Source of the DNA: Zhongshania aliphaticivorans
Lineage (GTDB): Bacteria; Pseudomonadota; Gammaproteobacteria; Pseudomonadales; Spongiibacteraceae
DNA: 64,000 nt
Assembly: GCF_001586255.1 (NCBI RefSeq)
Contig: NZ_CP014544.1
Location: 4,000,501-4,064,500, forward strand
Reading direction: 5' to 3'
Part shown: piece after piece, positions 46,476 to 55,843 of the stretch
Position numbering within the stretch: the first letter of the stretch is position 1
Layout of the letters: the number at the start of each line of letters is the position of its first letter
Notes under the pieces: model-generated
The model's database searches: none
What the model was told of the DNA's origin: nothing
Seen by the model: only the letters and a program-made list of their open reading frames with translations
Position numbers and translations under genes: made by a program

Positions 46476-47132
46476 TTACTTTGACACGGGTACTCCTTTC
46501 GCGCCGCTGAAAATCGTCGTTACACAGATATACTTCATGGAGCGGATTGCATCCTCCAGTCCAGCTTCATCAACTTTATCGATAATATCGTTGGTGTAAA
46601 GCGCGACTATCCAAGTGAGTACATTACCCACGTTGGTACTCATGCCGTCTCTTGCTTCACCGCGCTTCATCACAGTAGCCACTGATTTTTGAGCGCGCAA
46701 CGAAACATGATTAATCATGTTTTCATAAAGCTCGCGAATATTCCCATCAGAAACCATCATGTCTCGAATTGCCACCATGATGGCGCGATGTTTATAGAGC
46801 GTGCGCATCATCCCGTCTACGGCAACCTCAACGTCGGCCGCATTAGCCCACTCAACATCTAAACCCCAATTGCCGATACTATCCACAATAATGCCAGTTA
46901 GATGCTCTATTAAACGGACAACGAGCTCATTCTTATCTTTAAAATGTAAATAAAAAGTGCCGCGTGAAATACCCGCTTCTTTCGTTAACTGCTCAATCGA
47001 TAAAGTCGCAAAATTTTTATTGTCTTCAAGCAGCCTTTCCATCGCCTCCAAAAGACGCTGATCAATACTGAGTTTACTCGGCTTCTCTTGTGTTCTGGCC
47101 TTTCGACTGGGTCGTGCTGTGATTCTTTCCAT
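46476..47132 (-). CDS. TetR-family regulator
   Basis: 218 residues with an N-terminal HTH (SIEQLTKEAGISRGTFYLHF, DKNELVVRLIEHL) after a basic, Ser-rich tail (PSRKARTQEKPSK), and a helical ligand domain. Lies convergent with dctP and transcribed away from the decayed ligase gene. A 20-bp palindrome at 47259-47278, between this gene and the plus-strand genes, is its likely operator; a similar half-site precedes the TonB receptor at 48544. Ligand possibly an acyl-CoA or hydrophobic compound (inference). Confidence 0.92.
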   Translation of the reverse strand: MERITARPSRKARTQEKPSKLSIDQRLLEAMERLLEDNKNFATLSIEQLTKEAGISRGTFYLHFKDKNELVVRLIEHLTGIIVDSIGNWGLDVEWANAADVEVAVDGMMRTLYKHRAIMVAIRDMMVSDGNIRELYENMINHVSLRAQKSVATVMKRGEARDGMSTNVGNVLTWIVALYTNDIIDKVDEAGLEDAIRSMKYICVTTIFSGAKGVPVSK

Positions 47133-47531
47133 AAATAACTTACCGCTAGCTTAAACCTTAATTTCCACACACAGAATACGTCAAATCTCACGTTCCGGCG
47201 ATTTACTGGCGCAATTATGCCTCATGTCCGGATGAAACTTAACTTTTTATGAACAACATGTTTATTTATATATAAACACTATGTATATTAGTAGCAAGCG
47301 TATCATCTTAGATCAACGTATCTGATAAGTAGCCGAGGTCCAATAAAGCAACGGCTAGCACGTACACAATACCAAAGCGGCTTAATCTGTAAGCATTGCG
47401 GCAAAGAATTTAATGCCACTCACGATTTACGCACCCTGCGTTTGGCCACAGTCTTGTGGCCTTTTTTAAAATCACTAAGCTTGAGCAATGAAGATATCAA
47501 TCTACACACATAACGACAGCGAGGAGGGTTC
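47133..47531. other. Regulatory spacer between tetR and decayed ligase
   Basis: 399 bp. Holds the palindrome at 47259-47278 and an AT-rich promoter region to about 47300. A reading frame without start, about 47347-47513 on the plus strand, translates to a C-x2-C-containing stretch (SGLICKHCGKEFNA); it has no ribosome site and may be a fragment of a lost gene. Confidence 0.5.
47259..47278. promoter_or_regulatory. Candidate TetR operator palindrome
   Basis: TGTTTAT - 6 bp - ATAAACA, perfect 7-bp arms over 20 bp, 127 bp upstream of the tetR start on one side and upstream of the ligase remnant on the other. A related but imperfect copy (TGTTTAT - 6 bp - ATTAACG) is at 48460-48479 before the TonB receptor. 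Confidence 0.6.
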
Positions 47532-48345
47532 TTGGCTAAATTTAACCCACAGAATCTTTCCCATGGACTAAACCGGCAGGCAGAGTTCTCGGCGAATAAG
47601 CCGGCATTAAGCTGCGGTGACACTCGTTGGAGCTATCAAGAATTTACCGACGATAGCCACAAGCTCGCCGCTATACTCTCTGCCCGTGGTGTATCGAAAG
47701 GCGATCGCATTGCCTATTTGGGCTTTCATGGTCCTGAGGTTTTATTGCTGCTCTTTGCAGCTACGCACATCGGCGCGATATTTGTTCCCCTTAACTTTAG
47801 ACTCAGCTCGGCAGAACTTCTCCCGATTATTAATGATTGTGATCCTTCCGTCATCGTTACCGACACGGAACACAGCTCGGTCATTCAAGCATTACAAAGC
47901 AAATTAGCCTGCCAACATTATTTTCAAACCGATTCTGCAATTACGCCCGAATACTCACTAAAAGAACTCATCGCCCAGCAAGTTCATCAAGCGGCTAGAC
48001 CCGTTGATGTAGAAGACGATGATATTGCCGCTATCATTTACACCTCCGGCACCACTGGCATTTGCTGCCACCGTTTATGCAACTTCGTCTTCAGCCGAAA
48101 AAATGAAACGCCTTCTTCGCTTAGGCGCAGATTACAAAACTGACCCACAATGGATGCTTAAGAAGCCTCGCGTTCGACCGGGCGCAGTTGGCAGCCGAGA
48201 AATGCAAACAAGAATGGTTTCGTTTTTAGAAGCCGCCAGATTCAAGCCGATTATTGATTGTAGCTTTGATTTTGAGTCGCTAGTAGAGGCCTTTCAATAC
48301 TTACTTTCGGGCCAACACCTAGGAAAAATCTGCATAGATATTTAG
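47532..48345 (+). pseudogene. Deletion chimera of an acyl-CoA ligase and a zinc/NAD(P) alcohol dehydrogenase
   Basis: Starts at a TTG with a strong GAGGAGGG site and reads as the N-terminal 175 residues of a fatty-acyl-CoA ligase up to the AMP motif IIYTSGTTG. There the sequence jumps, in a different frame, into the Rossmann part of an MDR alcohol dehydrogenase (AATVYATSSSAEKMKRLLRL, GADYKT), then jumps again to its C-terminus (GSREMQTRMVSFLEAARFKP, YLLSGQHLGKICIDI). Two deletions thus removed most of both genes. A typical acyl ligase is over 500 residues. Neither product can work. Confidence 0.85.
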
Positions 48346-48543
48346 ACACTTCGAGCCTTTTAGGCACACAAATTATCGAAAATACCACCAACAGCGGCAA
48401 AATTAAGCCAATTGAGCAAGAAGATCGTGATTCGAACTGCATCACAAAGATGAACATAGTGTTTATTTTTTAATTAACGTATTGTATATTGATCGCATGC
48501 GTAACATCACCGCGCTAACAATTATAAAAGCTAGGAGATTTTC

Positions 48544-50901
48544 ATGGTTAATCGCCACCCAAATTTTAGGCTCAAATCCACTGCCGCGTTATCTGCCAGT
48601 ATTTTAAGTATTGCCGCTCTTGCCCCTAGTGCCTTCGCCGCGCCAGACGGGAAAAGAACCAACCGCTTGCTAGAAGAGGTTGTTGTAACCGCCCAGAAAC
48701 GCGAAGAAAACTCCCAGGAAATACCCATTACTATTTCTGCATTTAGCTCTGAAAAGCTCGATGCCTTTGGTATTGATAAAGTAGAGGATTTGGGACGAAT
48801 TACCCCAGGCTTAACCTTCACAGTTAACGTTGGCTACACCGTTATCTACCTACGCGGTGTCGGCGCCGATGCCTTCTTGCCCTCTGCCGACCCCAGTATT
48901 GCGACCTATGTTGACGGTATTAACAAAGTTTCAGGTCACGGCCTTCAAAACAGTCTTGGTCCCATTGAGCGCGTTGAAGTGCTCAAGGGCCCGCAGGGGA
49001 CACTGTTTGGCCGCAACGCCACAGGTGGTGCGGTTAACATAATATCAGCGAACCCTCCTGAGGAATTTATTGGTAACGTGAGTTTTGAAACCGCGGACTA
49101 TCAAAGCTGGGAAGGTGGAACTCAGAAAGCTGATATTTTTATTGGTGCCCCTATTACAGAGAATCTAGGATTCACCCTAGGTGCCTATACCCAAGATTAT
49201 GACCCCACCATGCTGAATGAACGGGTGCGTGGCTCCGGCGTCTATGAAGATCCGATGGATCATTATTCAAAGGGGGTCAAAGCCAAAATTCGCTGGGATG
49301 TCACAGACTCATTCGCATTGACACTTCTTGGTGATTATAACGACCAAAACGATCCCAGCTCTATGATCCAAGAAAACACCCGACCTGCAGCGGTGCTTGC
49401 AGCGGGTCAGGAAGCCGACAAACTAGATCGTATTTATCATAATAGTGTTGAAGGCGTTGCCGGCACTCAGTCCGACACCTACACCATTGGCCTTATTGCC
49501 GACTGGCAAACAGATGCCCTAGATTACAAATTAATTCTGTCTGACCAATACTTTGACAACTACTACTCCCAACTAGACTACGACACCAGCGAATACGAAG
49601 GTGCTAGCTTTGACGCCGCCCAGTTTGCAGATCAGCAAACCGCCGAGCTACAACTATTGTCTAACGACAATAGTTGGCAGGCAGAAAATTTAGAGTGGGT
49701 AATCGGCTTGTACTACCTAAAAGCTGAAGCTGGCTTTGATTATCTCCACCTTGTTGTTGATGGTCTCGGCTTAGGTGCTGGTGCGCTAGGAATTCCGAAC
49801 TTTCTCGGCAATCTCTTAAAAGGTACAGCCGGTCAGGTTGATTTATTTACCGCTGGTGTACTTGCGACCGAGTCCATGTCAACTTACGGTCAAGCTACCT
49901 GGACATTTAACCCAGAATTCTCAGTAACATTAGGTGCGCGCTATCAGAAGGAGCGCCGTAACGTTTTTAACACCTATCTTAGTGCGGGCACGCCCATCTT
50001 TGGTGGCGAGTTCGAAGCCGCTAGGTTTGTAACACCAGGCGTTGTCGATGAAACGTTCTCGCCACGAGTTGCGCTACAATGGTTTGTAAACGATGACATC
50101 CAATTATACACGAGCCTTGCTCGTGGATATAAAAGCCCTACCTTTAACCCAATTAACTTCTTCTCCGCACCGGATGTGGTTCGCCGTGAAGAAGCCACTG
50201 CCTTTGAATTAGGGGTTAAATCTGAATGGCTCGACGGCAATTTACGCTTGAATGCAGCCGTTTTTAAAACCCAAGTTAAAGACTTACTGAATGCCGAACT
50301 GTCTATTACTTCGGGTGGCGTAGTGCGCTTTTCGAACGCAGGTACTGGTGAAATTGAAGGCGCGGAATTCGACTTTCTCTGGCAGCCGATGCCGGACTTG
50401 AATCCCGGCCTGGCAATTACGGGTAATGCTACCTACTTGGATGCCAAATATGCAGACTTCCCAAATGGTAGTGGGTTTGATGACGAAACGGGGCTTGCTT
50501 TCGGTCCGCAAAGCGTTACTGGCGATACCAGCCGAGACTTCTCTGGCAACCGCATAGTACGTACACCGGAATACAGTTCTTCCGCGTCAATTAACCAAAA
50601 TATTGCCCTAACAGATGACTCCGCACTTGAAATCGCGGTCGATTATTTTTACTCAGATTTTTACTACACCGCAGCTTCGAATAGCGAACATTACGTTCAA
50701 CCCCAATATGAGTTATGGAACGCGCGCGCGAGCTATTTCTACTACCCTTGGGGTCTGCAAATTACCGCTTTTGGTGAAAACATTAAAAATAAAGAGTACT
50801 ACATTTCTCGCCAAGCCCAAGATTTTGGCCGTGCAGATACCCTTGCAGCACCAGGCATAGTAGGCCTTAGAGTGAAATGGGAATTTGACACGGTGATGTA
50901 A
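48544..50901 (+). CDS. TonB-dependent receptor
   Basis: Complete 785-residue outer-membrane receptor. Signal peptide (SILSIAALAPSAFAA), TonB box region LLEEVVVTAQKREENSQEIP, plug motifs (VIYLRGVGADAF, VEVLKGPQGTLFGRNATGG), and a beta-barrel ending VGLRVKWEFDTVM. ATG follows AGGAGATTTTC. It resembles the receptor at 1-376 (shared EEVxVTAQKREEN, IYLRGxG, xxDPSxATY). Its neighbours, a decayed ligase/dehydrogenase, a TetR regulator and a secreted protein, indicate a lost or shrunken catabolic locus; ligand unknown. Confidence 0.93.
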   Translation: MVNRHPNFRLKSTAALSASILSIAALAPSAFAAPDGKRTNRLLEEVVVTAQKREENSQEIPITISAFSSEKLDAFGIDKVEDLGRITPGLTFTVNVGYTVIYLRGVGADAFLPSADPSIATYVDGINKVSGHGLQNSLGPIERVEVLKGPQGTLFGRNATGGAVNIISANPPEEFIGNVSFETADYQSWEGGTQKADIFIGAPITENLGFTLGAYTQDYDPTMLNERVRGSGVYEDPMDHYSKGVKAKIRWDVTDSFALTLLGDYNDQNDPSSMIQENTRPAAVLAAGQEADKLDRIYHNSVEGVAGTQSDTYTIGLIADWQTDALDYKLILSDQYFDNYYSQLDYDTSEYEGASFDAAQFADQQTAELQLLSNDNSWQAENLEWVIGLYYLKAEAGFDYLHLVVDGLGLGAGALGIPNFLGNLLKGTAGQVDLFTAGVLATESMSTYGQATWTFNPEFSVTLGARYQKERRNVFNTYLSAGTPIFGGEFEAARFVTPGVVDETFSPRVALQWFVNDDIQLYTSLARGYKSPTFNPINFFSAPDVVRREEATAFELGVKSEWLDGNLRLNAAVFKTQVKDLLNAELSITSGGVVRFSNAGTGEIEGAEFDFLWQPMPDLNPGLAITGNATYLDAKYADFPNGSGFDDETGLAFGPQSVTGDTSRDFSGNRIVRTPEYSSSASINQNIALTDDSALEIAVDYFYSDFYYTAASNSEHYVQPQYELWNARASYFYYPWGLQITAFGENIKNKEYYISRQAQDFGRADTLAAPGIVGLRVKWEFDTVM

Positions 50902-50985
50902 ATCACCTTTTAACAGATTGCCTCGGTCTTCATGACGAGCAATCTAAAGAAATTACTAGGTTTATTTTCTATCGAGGTAATAAAA

Positions 50986-51555
50986 ATGAAATCACGTGCA
51001 TATAATAAATACATCCGCAGCGTTGGCATGACGTTGTGCCTAGCTACCTCTGGTGCCCAAGCACAGGTAGCAATCATCGGCGACCTCAATCTGCCTGGCT
51101 TAGACCTATTAGGAGGCTTGAACGGAGGCCTACCTAGCTTAGATGGATTAGCCAATATTAACGCTGTCGCACTTGAGCACATGCTAAGTCCTGACACTCT
51201 TACCGGATTAAATCCTGCCACCTACGGAAAAGCGTTAAATGGTTTAACCACTATATTAGGCAGTCCGCAGACTTTCGTTCCAGTGCCGCTGGCACCGCCA
51301 CTTGTATATAGTTTTATACCCGGCTTCAAAGTTTTATATACAGCACCAGAGCAATTTCCGGGGTACATAATTGGCGGCGGCACCATTCTTGACTCTAGCC
51401 TCATTGCAGTACCCGCCATCCCTATTGTCAGTGCACCATTTCCGGCCGACCTAAGTGGGCTTTCTGGTGGATTGAACTTGGTACCCGTGGCAGAGCTTGG
51501 CGTCTTAATGAGCCCTGAAGCGGTATTAAGTAGCGCTCTAACACTCATTCCTTAG
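50986..51555 (+). CDS. Secreted Gly/Leu/Pro-rich protein of unknown function
   Basis: 189 residues from the ATG at 50986 (GAGGTAA upstream); the frame opening at 50932 is less likely. Signal peptide ends near ATSGAQAQ. The mature part is hydrophobic and low-complexity (GLDLLGGLNGGLPSLDGL, IIGGGTILDSS, AVPAIPIVSAPFPADL) with no charged enzyme core. 84 bp after the TonB receptor in the same orientation, so probably its operon partner, maybe a surface or periplasmic substrate-binding protein. Ends before the terminator at 51612-51634. Confidence 0.6.
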   Translation: MKSRAYNKYIRSVGMTLCLATSGAQAQVAIIGDLNLPGLDLLGGLNGGLPSLDGLANINAVALEHMLSPDTLTGLNPATYGKALNGLTTILGSPQTFVPVPLAPPLVYSFIPGFKVLYTAPEQFPGYIIGGGTILDSSLIAVPAIPIVSAPFPADLSGLSGGLNLVPVAELGVLMSPEAVLSSALTLIP

Positions 51556-51611
51556 CCTAATAAAGACAGGGAATTTCATCGATAGATTAATGTTAATACA
51601 ACAATTCATTT

Positions 51612-51634
51612 AGCCATCTTTTTGGTGGCTTTTT
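51612..51634 (+). terminator. Intrinsic terminator after secreted protein
   Basis: Stem AGCCATC / GGTGGCT (one G-T pair) with a short T-rich loop, followed by TTTT. 57 bp after the stop of the preceding gene. Confidence 0.65.
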
Positions 51635-51681
51635 AACGATGAAACCAAAATTATACTTTGCCCTTCCTCCTGGAGAGATAA

Positions 51682-52407
51682 ATGACGAGAATTGACAATA
51701 TTAATTCCCAGAAAGCTGCACTTTGGTGCACATGGATATTTGTCGCACTCACTGCAATAGGTTGGCTGGGAATCGCACACTTTTACGCTCCCGCACCGGC
51801 ATCACTATCTCCAGAGGACGCAAAAATATGGTTTTCTGAAACCTATAAATGGCAGACCATCGTTGGCTGTACCTTTTTGTATATCGGCAGCGCGCTCCTC
51901 ACACCTGGCTCCATTCAATGGGGAATTATGTTGGCCGAAGTTGAAGGGCCTAGACCTATCTGGTCTATTACAACTGCGGTATGCGGAATTTTTATTTCAT
52001 TAATTGTATTCTTGAACGCCTGTGCATGGATAGTATGCTCTTATCGCGCAACGACCAGCCCAGATGTTATTCAAGCGTTTAACGATTGGGCATGGTTCGC
52101 CTTTTTGTTTGGATGGGTCTATTTAGCAATTGAAATGCTTGCATCCGCCTGCGTGGAATTTAAAGATAAAAGTGAGCATCCTATTGTTCCGCGCTGGATG
52201 GCTTGGCTAACACTATTCTCAGCCATGACCATGCTCGGTGCGATTGGACCGGCATTTTTCAAAGTTGGGCCGTTTGCGTACCACGGACTAATCGGCTTTT
52301 ATATTCCTGTATTCGTATGGGGAAGCTATCTTATAAGCACAAACTGGTTTATGTATCAAAAATTGAATCGCGATAAATTGGCAGCGTTTAAAAATAACGC
52401 AGTATAA
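51682..52407 (+). CDS. Six-TM inner-membrane protein of unknown function
   Basis: 241 residues with about six hydrophobic segments (LWCTWIFVALTAIGWLGIA, TIVGCTFLYIGSALLTPG, CGIFISLIVFLNACAWIV, FAFLFGWVYLAIEMLASA, ILTLFSAMTMLGAIG-like, GFYIPVFVWGSYL). Tryptophan-rich and short loops. CTGGAGAG precedes the ATG. No family recognised with confidence. In the neighbourhood of the TonB receptor it could be a substrate-handling or sensor protein; that is a guess. Confidence 0.65.
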   Translation: MTRIDNINSQKAALWCTWIFVALTAIGWLGIAHFYAPAPASLSPEDAKIWFSETYKWQTIVGCTFLYIGSALLTPGSIQWGIMLAEVEGPRPIWSITTAVCGIFISLIVFLNACAWIVCSYRATTSPDVIQAFNDWAWFAFLFGWVYLAIEMLASACVEFKDKSEHPIVPRWMAWLTLFSAMTMLGAIGPAFFKVGPFAYHGLIGFYIPVFVWGSYLISTNWFMYQKLNRDKLAAFKNNAV

Positions 52408-52445
52408 ATCTTAACCTCGTATAGAGGATATTCGTTGGATACACT

Positions 52446-52504
52446 ACGCCTAGCATGTCATGTCATGTCATGTCATGTCATGTTAATACCATTACACTAG
52501 GCGT
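52446..52504. repeat. (CATGT)6 microsatellite inside an inverted repeat
   Basis: Six perfect CATGT copies at 52454-52483. The flanks ACGCCTAG (52446-52453) and CTAGGCGT (52497-52504) are perfectly complementary, so the array sits in the loop of a potential stem, 38 bp after the six-TM gene. The array itself, with its CATG cores, can also self-pair. Could be a terminator-like structure or a slippage-prone locus. Confidence 0.75.
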
Positions 52505-53034
52505 TTACCTTGCTAACCGACAGTTACTCCGTAATTAGTACTCACGGATATCCGGCAACGCCCTTATCAATTCTGTAGCGCGTGGAGAAAATAACGCTAG
52601 GTGTTTTTGCGACGCCTTAAACCTACTGCGGTGAGTGCTAAAAATTAAACTCAGCATCCAGCTTCGTACTTCTTAAAATGCGCCCACCCAGAAAATTTAG
52701 TGCTGTTAACGACTAGTAATCGTTCGGCTTACTGTTTCCATCCGTGCCTTACAGACAATTGGATTAACTAATATATTAAGTGGCTAGTTAGCCGATGTCT
52801 CTACGCAATTATTATCTTAGGGCGATAAGATAAAATCCATTTTTTTATAGCTGCATCTAGTTACATCTGCTAACCACTACGGCGTTACCAATTACGCCAC
52901 TAGCTTAGCGTAATTCGCGTAGCGCTTAGACAAGGAATAACGTGTAAATCAAATATGTTTAGCGCTGTAATATCGAGGTATCCAGTAGCTTAATACAACA
53001 CCCTCTGCAGACGCGCTCAACCTCTAAGGGTAGA
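52505..53034. other. Gene-free region before the SDR gene
   Basis: 530 bp with no coding signal on either strand. A minus-strand segment around 52890-52910 (GGCGTAATTGGTAACGCC) resembles a tRNA D-arm, but no T-arm or acceptor stem can be found, so it is not called. Probably remodelled intergenic DNA. Confidence 0.5.
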
Positions 53035-53889
53035 TCAGGAAATTTTTAAGTATTTTTCGCTAATCTCCCACAGGCGCTCTGCGGCTACATCGTCCTTGGC
53101 CCAGGGTTTTATTTTGCCGGGTTTGCAGTTAGCAAAATATTCACCACTGACATTGTCTAGGCTTGGTGAAGTCGCCACAAATATCGAGGTTTTTGCACCT
53201 TGCTCTGGGGTTTTAAAAAATAATTTAGTAATGCCGCCCACGATCTTGCCAAGCAGTGCGTTGTCCTGATGACCGAGGTGGGTGGCCACCGCTCCGGGAT
53301 GTACGCAATTCACCGTAACGCCAGTGCCTGCTAGTTTTTGCGCAAGTGACCGTGTCCAAAGAATATTGCAAAGTTTTGAATGGCCATAGACCTTAAATAT
53401 TTTGTAGGGTGTCGTTTTATATTCAATATCATTAAATTGCACGCCTTTCACAAAGGCATGTGCCTCCGATGCCACGCTTACTATACGCGCCGGTGCACTT
53501 TCTTTAATACGCTCTAACAACAAATTGGTGAGCAAAAAATAAGCTAAATGATTTACTGCAAACGTTTCTTCTATGCCTTCTGAGGTCACCTTGCGCTTGG
53601 TGTTCATTACGCCGGCATTATTCAACAACAGGTGAAGGGGTTTACCCGTGTCTAAAAAATTCTGCGCTACCCGGCGAATATCTTGTTGACTGGCGAGATC
53701 GCCGAGTAACAAAGTTGCGCGGCACTCAGGAGACTGGGCGGCGATTTCGGCCAATACCGCCTCGCCCTTTTGCGCATTGCGGCACAATAGAAACAATTCA
53801 GCGCCCTGTGCAGCTAAAGCCAGTGCTGTTTCTTTACCAATACCACTGCTGGCACCGGTGATTAAACAGACCTTATTGAGCATCGACAT
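53035..53889 (-). CDS. Short-chain dehydrogenase (retinol-dehydrogenase-like)
   Basis: 284-residue SDR with cofactor motif TGASSGIGKETALALA, NNAGVMNTKRK, and catalytic YGHSK (YxxxK) after VSVASEA. The pattern resembles WWOX/retinol-dehydrogenase-type SDRs that act on hydrophobic alcohols. Transcribed toward the gene-free region; the thioesterase gene is 73 bp upstream on the same strand, so they may be co-transcribed. Substrate unknown. Confidence 0.88.
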   Translation of the reverse strand: MSMLNKVCLITGASSGIGKETALALAAQGAELFLLCRNAQKGEAVLAEIAAQSPECRATLLLGDLASQQDIRRVAQNFLDTGKPLHLLLNNAGVMNTKRKVTSEGIEETFAVNHLAYFLLTNLLLERIKESAPARIVSVASEAHAFVKGVQFNDIEYKTTPYKIFKVYGHSKLCNILWTRSLAQKLAGTGVTVNCVHPGAVATHLGHQDNALLGKIVGGITKLFFKTPEQGAKTSIFVATSPSLDNVSGEYFANCKPGKIKPWAKDDVAAERLWEISEKYLKIS

Positions 53890-53962
53890 TATTATTCTCC
53901 ATTATTGTCGTAAGCTTATCGGCCGAGATAATTTTGTGATCTTGCTTTAAAGCGGTTCGGCT

Positions 53963-54352
53963 TTAATCAACAACCCGAGTGCGGCCGTTACCATCTATTG
54001 CCACAAACACAAATTCACCTTCGGTCACTTTAGCGGGCTCGTACTGGTGCTTATTGGTTACCCAAACTTCAACCCGAACCCGAATAGAGCTACGCCCCAC
54101 ATCAACGATATCGGTGTAGCAACTTACCGCTGCACCAACATTGACCGGCGTCATAAATGCCATGGAGTCTACTGCCACAGTAGCCACCCGACCACCTGCG
54201 CGACGCGCGGCGGTTTGACTACCGGCAAGATCCATTTGCGACATTAGCCAACCACCAAAAATATCACCGCTGGCATTCGTATCTGCGGGCATGGCGATGG
54301 TGAGCAGGGCGAGTTCACCGGCAGGCTTGGGCGTGTCGTCGATGTCACGCAT
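53963..54352 (-). CDS. yciA: YciA-type acyl-CoA thioesterase
   Basis: 129-residue hotdog thioesterase. MPADTNASGDIFGGWLMSQ contains the catalytic N-x-x-G-D-x-F-G-G-W pattern of YciA, followed by VATVAVDSMAFMTPVNVG and a hotdog C-terminus. Hydrolyses a broad range of acyl-CoAs in the cytosol; often linked to membrane lipid turnover. Next gene downstream is the SDR; upstream lies the TRAP dctM operon end. Confidence 0.94.
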   Translation of the reverse strand: MRDIDDTPKPAGELALLTIAMPADTNASGDIFGGWLMSQMDLAGSQTAARRAGGRVATVAVDSMAFMTPVNVGAAVSCYTDIVDVGRSSIRVRVEVWVTNKHQYEPAKVTEGEFVFVAIDGNGRTRVVD

Positions 54353-54469
54353 AAAATTGTCTCTCTAAATTAGGGTAAAATTAAATGCCGCATAGTTAAC
54401 GTGCACCATTGGGCATTGTCAATGATGTGTATAGCATTATTAAAGCCGCGGGTATAGCAGGCTAAGCCC

Positions 54470-55843
54470 TTATTGCCCGCGGACCAAGGCCGGTAACCAG
54501 GTAGCCAAGCTCGGCCACCAAGCCAATAAAAATAACATTAGTAATTGCAAACCAATATACGGTGCCACCCCGCGATAAATATCTGCGGTCGACACCGACG
54601 GCGGCGCCACTCCGCGCAGATAAAATAGCGAAAAACCAAAAGGCGGTGTTAAGAATGAGGTTTGCAAATTCAGCGCAATCATAATGCCAAGCCAAATGGG
54701 ATCAACGCCCATGGCTAGTAGGATCGGCCCCACAATTGGCACGACCACAAAAGTAATTTCGATAAAATCGAGAATAAAGCCCAGTAAAAATATCACCACC
54801 ATCACGATCAGCGTCGCGGTAATCACGCCACCGGGTAAACCATCGAAAAAATGTTGGATGAGTTCGTCGCCGCCAAAACCGCGAAACACCAATGAAAACA
54901 CGGCGGCGCCGATTAAAATCATAAACACCATGCAGGTGACTTTTAAGGTTTCCCGCGCTACTTCACCCAGCCGCGCCCAGCTTAACTGACCTTTAACCGC
55001 GGCCATCAGCGCCGCGCCCAGTGCACCCACCCCCGCCGCTTCGGTCGGTGTTGCTGCACCGACTAATATCGAGCCCAATACGGTCACAATGAGGCCGATC
55101 GGAGGCAGCAGCCCCTTTAACAATGCACTTAGCGGCGGCGGATTCAAATCTTCAGCGGCGGGCGCCCGCTCTGGCTGACGAATGGCAACAAAGCCCATAT
55201 ACAGCAGGTACAGACACACCAATAGTAAGCCGGGCACCAAGGCGCCAATAAACAAATCGCCAACAGACAAGGTCTTTGGGCTAAACACGCCCATGTCCAA
55301 TTGCGCCTGTTGATACGCGCTAGATAAGGTGTCGCCCAGCAAGACCAAGGCGATGGACGGCGGAATAATTTGCCCTAGGGTGCCGGTAGCGCAAATGGTG
55401 CCCGTGGCGAGCTTGGGGTCATAACCGCGATTGAGCATGGTCGGCAGTGACATCAAGCCCATGGTGACTACCGTGGCCCCAACAATACCGGTACTGGCGG
55501 CCAGTAGCATCCCAACCAGTATCACTGAAAAGCCTAAGCCACCCCGTTTGCGACCAAACAAGGCCGCCATATTGTCGAGCAGCTCCTCGGCCAAGCGACT
55601 TTTTTCTAATAACACCCCCATCAATACAAAAAGCGGGACCGCAATTAAGGTGACATTGCTAATGGTACCGTACAGACGGTTTGGCAGCGCCGATAAAAAC
55701 GAGGCGTCGAAATAGCCCAGCACAATGCCGATACCGGCAAAGATCATGGCGGTGCCCGCCAAGCTAAAGGCCACCGGATAGCCCAACATGAGCACGAGGC
55801 AAATCGCGACAAACATCAAAATGGGTAACAACTCAATCAGCAT
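54470..55843 (-). CDS. dctM: TRAP transporter large membrane subunit DctM
   Basis: 457-residue permease with about 12 hydrophobic helices. TRAP large-subunit signatures are visible: PLFVLMGVLLEKS, TVVTMGLMSLPTMLNRGY, ATGTICATGTLGQIIPPSI and TPTEAAGVGALGA. Its start overlaps the dctQ gene by 11 nt. The matching binding protein (45303-46436) is 8 kb away on the other strand, unusual because TRAP genes are normally one operon. Confidence 0.95.
   Translation of the reverse strand: MLIELLPILMFVAICLVLMLGYPVAFSLAGTAMIFAGIGIVLGYFDASFLSALPNRLYGTISNVTLIAVPLFVLMGVLLEKSRLAEELLDNMAALFGRKRGGLGFSVILVGMLLAASTGIVGATVVTMGLMSLPTMLNRGYDPKLATGTICATGTLGQIIPPSIALVLLGDTLSSAYQQAQLDMGVFSPKTLSVGDLFIGALVPGLLLVCLYLLYMGFVAIRQPERAPAAEDLNPPPLSALLKGLLPPIGLIVTVLGSILVGAATPTEAAGVGALGAALMAAVKGQLSWARLGEVARETLKVTCMVFMILIGAAVFSLVFRGFGGDELIQHFFDGLPGGVITATLIVMVVIFLLGFILDFIEITFVVVPIVGPILLAMGVDPIWLGIMIALNLQTSFLTPPFGFSLFYLRGVAPPSVSTADIYRGVAPYIGLQLLMLFLLAWWPSLATWLPALVRGQ

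Noticed and set aside
47347-47513. Zinc-ribbon-like frame (ICKHCGKEF)
   Set aside because: No start codon, ribosome site or partner sequence; kept only as a note in the spacer.
52454-52483. CRISPR-like repeat array
   Set aside because: Five-base units without spacers; a microsatellite.
52880-52920. tRNA-like D-arm on the minus strand (GGCGTAATTGGTAACGCC)
   Set aside because: No anticodon arm, T-arm or acceptor stem can be folded around it; chance resemblance.
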